Positions 31,740 to 35,791 of a DNA stretch of 35,791 nt are shown in pieces. The position numbers and the translations under genes are program-made. How positions within the stretch are numbered: the stretch's first letter is position 1; each line of letters starts with the position of its first letter. Origin of the DNA: Treponema sp. (GTDB lineage: Bacteria > Spirochaetota > Spirochaetia > Treponematales > Treponemataceae); NCBI GenBank assembly GCA_018385395.1, contig JAHBAD010000132.1, positions 1-35,791 of the forward strand, read 5' to 3'. Below the pieces are notes generated by a model. It searched no databases. It worked only from the letters and a program-made list of their open reading frames with translations, and was not told where the DNA came from.

Positions 31740-33620
31740 GTGGCAGGGGATAACGACTCTTTTTTTAAAACAATCAGATGCAGAATTCTTCTCGGTTTAG
31801 CAGTACTTGCTGTAATTGGTATTCTTGTACAGTTCGGTCGTCTTGCTTTTATTCCTGTAAAAAATATTAATTATACGAAAATTGAAGCTGAACGCGGGGC
31901 TATAGTTGACCGTAACGGAGCACCGCTTGCAGTTCAGACTGTTTTCTATGATATCGGTTATACCCCTTCCAAAGTAAAAAATCCTGATGAATTTGCCGGA
32001 CGAATGGCACCTGTTCTTGGACTTTCAAAAGAAGCTGTTTTATCAAATCTTTCTGAACATGATGGAAAAAAATTTGCTTATTTAAGGAAGAAAGTCGATC
32101 AAAGCGTATATCAGGATGTAAAAACGGTAACTGATGAGTTCGGATATAATTACGTTACTTTTGATAAAGTGCCTGGCCGAATTTATCCGAATCATTCTCT
32201 TGCTTCTCACCTTATCGGATACATGGGAAATGAAGGAAAGGGAATGAGCGGCATTGAATATTCACAACAGGAGATTCTTGCTTCAACTGAAAAAGACGGC
32301 ATTTTTGAAAGCGGAAAAAATGTTTATCTTACTATTGATGCAGACCTTCAGTATCGTCTTGAACAGATTGCTTTTGAAACAGTAAAAGAAACTCAGTGTC
32401 AGAGCATGATGATGATTGCGGCAAACGCTACAACAGGAGAAATCCTTTCCTATATAAGTCTTCCGGAAGTAGATCTTAATGAATACGGAAGTGCAAGTCG
32501 TGAACAGCAGTTTGACCACTTGCGTATGGAAGCTTATGAGCCGGGATCTGTTTTTAAAATCTTTACAGTTTCAATTCTTTATGATGAAGGTCGTATCACT
32601 CAGACAGACAGTTTCCTTTGTGACGGAATGTATGAATATAGAAAACCCGGAAGCGAAGCAATCAGAATCAAGTGTCTTGAAAAACATGGATGGCTTACTC
32701 CTCGTGATGCAATCAGCTATTCATGTAACGATGCCATTGGTCAGATTTCGGACCGTATTTCAGAAGACGATTTTATTGCCCGCATCCGTGGTCTTGGTTT
32801 TGGACAGAAAACAGGAATTGAGCTTTCCGGTGAAAGTGCTGCTCTGGTAAAAGATACAAGTTCTCCTTCATGGTCAGGCCGCTCAAAGCCAACAATCGCA
32901 ATCGGCCAGGAAATAACAGTTTCAGCTCTTCAGATGGTGCAGGCTGCAACTGCTATTGCTAACGGTGGCGTTCCAGTAAAGCTTTCCGTAATAAATCGTG
33001 TGACAAATAAAGATGGAACTCTTTATTACGAACATAAACCGGAATATAAAGAAAGAGTTTTCAAGAGCGAGACTGCAAGTTATGTTTTAAGCTGTATGGA
33101 AACAACATCTCTTCGTGGTAACGGAACCCGTGCAAACATTTCAGATATTTCAATCGGAACAAAAACCGGAACTGCAGAGATGGCAGATAAAGAAAAGGGC
33201 GGGTATTCTGATACAGATTTTATTTCCAGCTGTATCGGTATTTTTCCTACAGAAGAGCCGGAAATTATTCTTTATGTAGTAATTGAAAAAGCAAAAGGCG
33301 AAGTTTATGGCGGGCGCATTGCGGCTCCTGTAATTCAGAAAGCGGCAAATACAATTATAGATCACCTTGGAATGAGCCGTGGCGGTGCAGCATCTCTCGA
33401 ACATAATGGTATGATTTCTGTTCCGCGAAGTGCCCGTGTAGAAGTAGGTGAAACAGTTCCTGATTTTACAGGACTTAATAAGCGTGAGCTTTCGCCTTTG
33501 CTTGATAAGAAAAATCTGAACATAAACATACACGGAAGCGGCTGGGTTACAAGTCAGAATCCTGAACCAGGCACACCAGTTACGGAGAACATGACAATTG
33601 AACTCTATCTGGAACAATAA
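31740..33620 (+). CDS. Class B penicillin-binding protein (FtsI/SpoVD type) with C-terminal PASTA domain
   Basis: 626 residues: a membrane helix near the N-terminus (LLGLAVLAVIGILVQFG), the PBP dimerisation domain with the RGAIVDRNG motif, a transpeptidase domain with SVFK (Ser270), SCN (328-330) and KTG (475-477), and one PASTA domain at the end (VPDFTGLNKRELSPLL). Family knowledge: a D,D-transpeptidase that cross-links septal or lateral peptidoglycan and is a beta-lactam target. Start GTG 31740 is the first possible in frame; the ATG at 31738 is out of frame. The gene is not in a classical dcw cluster: ftsL, mraW and mur genes are not seen. The next gene starts 23 bases before its end. Confidence 0.94.
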   Translation: MAGDNDSFFKTIRCRILLGLAVLAVIGILVQFGRLAFIPVKNINYTKIEAERGAIVDRNGAPLAVQTVFYDIGYTPSKVKNPDEFAGRMAPVLGLSKEAVLSNLSEHDGKKFAYLRKKVDQSVYQDVKTVTDEFGYNYVTFDKVPGRIYPNHSLASHLIGYMGNEGKGMSGIEYSQQEILASTEKDGIFESGKNVYLTIDADLQYRLEQIAFETVKETQCQSMMMIAANATTGEILSYISLPEVDLNEYGSASREQQFDHLRMEAYEPGSVFKIFTVSILYDEGRITQTDSFLCDGMYEYRKPGSEAIRIKCLEKHGWLTPRDAISYSCNDAIGQISDRISEDDFIARIRGLGFGQKTGIELSGESAALVKDTSSPSWSGRSKPTIAIGQEITVSALQMVQAATAIANGGVPVKLSVINRVTNKDGTLYYEHKPEYKERVFKSETASYVLSCMETTSLRGNGTRANISDISIGTKTGTAEMADKEKGGYSDTDFISSCIGIFPTEEPEIILYVVIEKAKGEVYGGRIAAPVIQKAANTIIDHLGMSRGGAASLEHNGMISVPRSARVEVGETVPDFTGLNKRELSPLLDKKNLNINIHGSGWVTSQNPEPGTPVTENMTIELYLEQ

Positions 33621-35046
33621 TCTTTCTGCCTTCAAAAAAAGATTTCCTGCCTTAGCTCATATATATAAAAATCAGATTGATTTCATTTCAAATGCATTTG
33701 CCAAAGTTCAAGATGATGTTGTCGGTGACCCTTCGACGGCACTGGTAGTCAGCCAGTTGTTTCCTTTCTGGAAACTTGAAAAAGCGCGGAGCGGTGAATG
33801 GACTGCAAGTGAAAAGGGTACATATCTTCATTCAAAGTATAGACCGGATTCGGGGAATGCAATTCCAGAAATGGAAAAGAAGGGAGTAAAAATCTTCCTT
33901 GGCTGCGGACTTGGCTATGAACTTCGAAATTTCTGTAAGTCCTGTCAGAATGAGAATAATGGGGGAGTCGTTCTTCTTGAACCGGACCCTGCTCATTTTT
34001 TCGGAGCTCTTTGTATTCTGGACTGGACTTGTGTTTTTGAAATTGAAAAACTTGTAATCGCATTAAGCTGTCCAATTGACCAGATTATTCCTCTTTGCGA
34101 AAAGGATTCAACAAAAATTGATTATGTTTTGAATCCTGCATTTATAAAGCATGATGAAGAATATTTTATTTCTGTGAAAAAACTTCTTGACCGTAATATC
34201 CGTAAAAATCAGATAAATGAAAACACTAAAAAGAAATTCGGAAAGCTTTGGGAACGTAATGCCCGCATGAATGCAAAGTATGCAGAGTTATGTGATGGGG
34301 TTGAAACTTTCCGCGGAGTTTTTGAAAATGATGAGCGCCCCTGGCTTCTTGTTGCGGCAGGACCCAGTCTTGAAAAAATACTCCCGAACATGAAAAAGCT
34401 TAAAGAAAAGTGCATTGTAATCTGCGTAGATACGGCGTTACGTGCCATGCTGAAAGGGGGAGTGGAGCCGGATTTTATTGTCCTGACGGATCCACAGTTC
34501 TGGGCTTATATGCATATTGCGGGGCTTAAGTCGCCTTCAAGTATTCTGATTGCTGATGCTGTAAGTTATCCTGCGGTTTTTCGTTTCCAGTGTAAAAAGA
34601 TTATCATAAGCTCTTCGCCGTTTCCAATTGCAAAAGATTTGAAAAAGCCTTTTGAAGGGAAGGGTCTTTTGGAAAGCGGCGGTTCTGTTGCTACCGTTGC
34701 CTGGAGCTTTGCCCTTATGGCAGGGGCAAAAAAGATTTATACGGCAGGCTTAGATTTATCTTTCCCCAAAAAGCAGACTCATATAAAAGGAAGTACCTTT
34801 GAACAGGCAGTTCACAGAGTTTCTACAAAAATAATGACCAGTGAGCGCCGTACTTCTGATATCCTCTTTGGTGCCGATATAAGTGTTGCAAAAGACTATA
34901 ACGGAAACGATGTTCTTACAGATTCACGCATGAAAATGTTCGCCTGGTGGTTCGAAAGTAAAATCGCTTTAAATCCTGATGTGGAAACTTTTACTCTCTG
35001 CCCGGAAAGCATGGTTATTCCGGGGATTAAGGCAGGAGTTTTATAA
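33598..35046 (+). CDS. DUF115 / motility accessory factor-like protein
   Basis: 482 residues. The core DUF115 (MptE-like) block is visible: PWLLVAAGPSLEKILPNM, VICVDTALRAMLKGGVEPDFIVLTDPQ, then SGGSVATVAWSFALMAGAKKIYTAGLDLSFP. Family knowledge: relatives include archaeal 6-hydroxymethylpterin pyrophosphokinase and bacterial Maf glycosyltransferases that put pseudaminic or related acids on flagellins; spirochaetes are often flagellated, so a glycosylation role is plausible (inference). The only workable start is TTG 33598, inside the PBP gene, with GGAG 10 bases upstream; the 23-base overlap suggests coupled translation. The stop lies in the first unit of a 33-bp repeat array. Confidence 0.85.
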   Translation: MNSIWNNNLSAFKKRFPALAHIYKNQIDFISNAFAKVQDDVVGDPSTALVVSQLFPFWKLEKARSGEWTASEKGTYLHSKYRPDSGNAIPEMEKKGVKIFLGCGLGYELRNFCKSCQNENNGGVVLLEPDPAHFFGALCILDWTCVFEIEKLVIALSCPIDQIIPLCEKDSTKIDYVLNPAFIKHDEEYFISVKKLLDRNIRKNQINENTKKKFGKLWERNARMNAKYAELCDGVETFRGVFENDERPWLLVAAGPSLEKILPNMKKLKEKCIVICVDTALRAMLKGGVEPDFIVLTDPQFWAYMHIAGLKSPSSILIADAVSYPAVFRFQCKKIIISSSPFPIAKDLKKPFEGKGLLESGGSVATVAWSFALMAGAKKIYTAGLDLSFPKKQTHIKGSTFEQAVHRVSTKIMTSERRTSDILFGADISVAKDYNGNDVLTDSRMKMFAWWFESKIALNPDVETFTLCPESMVIPGIKAGVL

Positions 35047-35154
35047 AACTTGTATTTGTAAGTTGAAAATTTGTTATAAAACTTGTATTTAGAGATTAAA
35101 AATTCTTTATAAAACTTGTATTTGAAGGTTGAAAATTCGTTATAAAACTTGTAT
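35041..35154. repeat. 33-bp direct-repeat array, three full units and a truncated fourth
   Basis: Units begin at 35041, 35074, 35107 and 35140, exactly 33 bases apart. The first 17 bases, TTATAAAACTTGTATTT, are identical in the three full units; the fourth keeps 15. The other 16 bases vary (three differ strongly, then GTTGAAAATTYG in units 1 and 3). The array starts in the last codons of the DUF115 gene and ends just before the ATPase gene. TTGAAA of one unit stands 17 bases from TATTTA or TATCGT of the next, so unit junctions look like weak promoters. Confidence 0.95.
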
Positions 35155-35175
35155 CGTTGTTGTTACGAGGGTAAA

Positions 35176-35791
35176 ATGGAACGTAAAAAGCTTGCAGATC
35201 TTGAAAAATGGTTGAAATCACCAAGAAGAAAGCCTTTAGTTATTTGGGGTGCACGCCAGGTTGGAAAAACTTATTTGGTTGAAGAGCTTTTTGCGAAAAG
35301 ATATTTCAAAGACTATATATATATTGATTTAAAGAAAGACAGTCAGGCAAGGTCTTTCTTTTCAACAACTTCAAATGCAGATGATTATTTGACTTATATT
35401 GAAGCCCGATACGGGAAAAAGCCTTCTTCTGAGATACTTTTAATTTTTGATGAAGTTCAGCAATGTCATCAGGTACTTTCAGCATTGAAATATTTCTGTC
35501 AGGATCATCGCGAGCTGCCTGTAATAGCAACCGGATCTTTGGTAAGACTTTCTATTAAACAGCAGGAAACGAAGCATTCTTCCGATGAATTTCTTTTTCC
35601 TGTAGGAAAGATTGATTCCATGACTGTCTATCCTGTTTCTTTTGAAGAATATTTAATGAATGTGAATCCTGTTATCTTAAAAATGATTCAGGAATCCTAT
35701 TCTACTAAGACAGCCTTAAAAGAACCATATTTTGAAATGGCGATGGATTTATTACATGAGTATCTTACAATAGGGGGACTTCCGGAAGCAC
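35176..35791 (+). CDS. AAA ATPase of the AAA_14/DUF4143 group, 3' end beyond window
   Basis: The open frame runs from ATG 35176 to the window end without a stop (205 codons). It shows Walker A in VIWGARQVGKTYLVEELF, Walker B in ILLIFDEVQQCH, and a sensor-type ATGSLVRLS, then the VYPVSFEEYL box that is characteristic of the AAA_14/DUF4143 family, and IGGLPEA at the edge. Family knowledge: these ATPases are common, often patchy accessory genes of unknown role with a C-terminal DUF4143 nuclease-like domain, which would lie outside the window. GAGGG about 5 bases before the ATG is the ribosome site. The 33-bp repeat array lies immediately upstream and may carry its promoter. Confidence 0.9.
   Translation, partial: MERKKLADLEKWLKSPRRKPLVIWGARQVGKTYLVEELFAKRYFKDYIYIDLKKDSQARSFFSTTSNADDYLTYIEARYGKKPSSEILLIFDEVQQCHQVLSALKYFCQDHRELPVIATGSLVRLSIKQQETKHSSDEFLFPVGKIDSMTVYPVSFEEYLMNVNPVILKMIQESYSTKTALKEPYFEMAMDLLHEYLTIGGLPEA

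Noticed and set aside
35041..35154. Direct repeats with variable in-between sequence resembling a mini CRISPR array
   Set aside because: The repeated half is only 17 bases, the variable halves are 16 bases and similar to one another, and there are no cas genes. It fits a tandem repeat of protein-binding or promoter type better.

Overview
The window looks like a chromosomal segment of a spirochaete, most likely a host-associated Treponema. This is an inference from the AT-rich sequence, the mix of gene families and the very tight gene packing; there is no 16S or other decisive marker. There are 25 protein-coding genes, two of them cut by the window edges. I see no tRNA, rRNA, CRISPR array or insertion sequence, and no gene-free stretch over 300 bases (the longest is about 130).

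Layout. 1-3.5 kb (+): the end of a Ste24-like M48 membrane protease, a LacI-type regulator and an M18 aminopeptidase, closed by an intrinsic terminator lying inside the converging gene. 3.5-6.1 kb (-): parA-parB plus a PhnP-like metallo-hydrolase. 6.1-11.9 kb (+): a SAM methyltransferase and a roughly 1,509-residue protein with tandem BadF-type activase domains and a dehydratase-like half. 11.9-15.7 kb (-): yigZ, rsmE, a small HEXXH protein, a secreted unknown and rsmG. 15.8-19.6 kb: a short Bacteroidetes-like ParC (-) divergent from a RelA/SpoT homologue (+) whose hydrolase site is broken. 19.6-24.1 kb: a DUF2804 protein and a 655-residue unknown (-), divergent from a beta-CASP RNA metallo-hydrolase (+). 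24.1-27.9 kb (-): hflK, hflC and a membrane protein with a pseudokinase-like cytoplasmic part. 28-33.6 kb: a cell-envelope block with a beta-propeller/NodB-like protein, a zinc-ribbon protein and a LysM-M23 endopeptidase (-), divergent from a class B penicillin-binding protein (+). 33.6-35.8 kb (+): a DUF115 (Maf-like) protein, a 33-bp direct-repeat array and the start of an AAA/DUF4143 ATPase.

How the genes work together. Themes are chromosome maintenance (ParAB, ParC), ribosome and RNA care (RsmE, RsmG, beta-CASP nuclease, YigZ), stringent response (Rel) and envelope building and quality control (M48, HflKC, M23, PBP). The most notable system-level signal is regulatory. At least six genes (parA, the methyltransferase, the activase, rel, DUF2804 and the PBP) have a -10 hexamer, often in extended TGn form, ending exactly 6 or 7 bases before the start codon. 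Five of the six have no Shine-Dalgarno; the PBP gene has a weakly placed GGAG. This geometry predicts transcription starting on the start codon itself, that is leaderless mRNAs, next to neighbours such as the beta-CASP gene that have ordinary leaders and strong Shine-Dalgarno sites.
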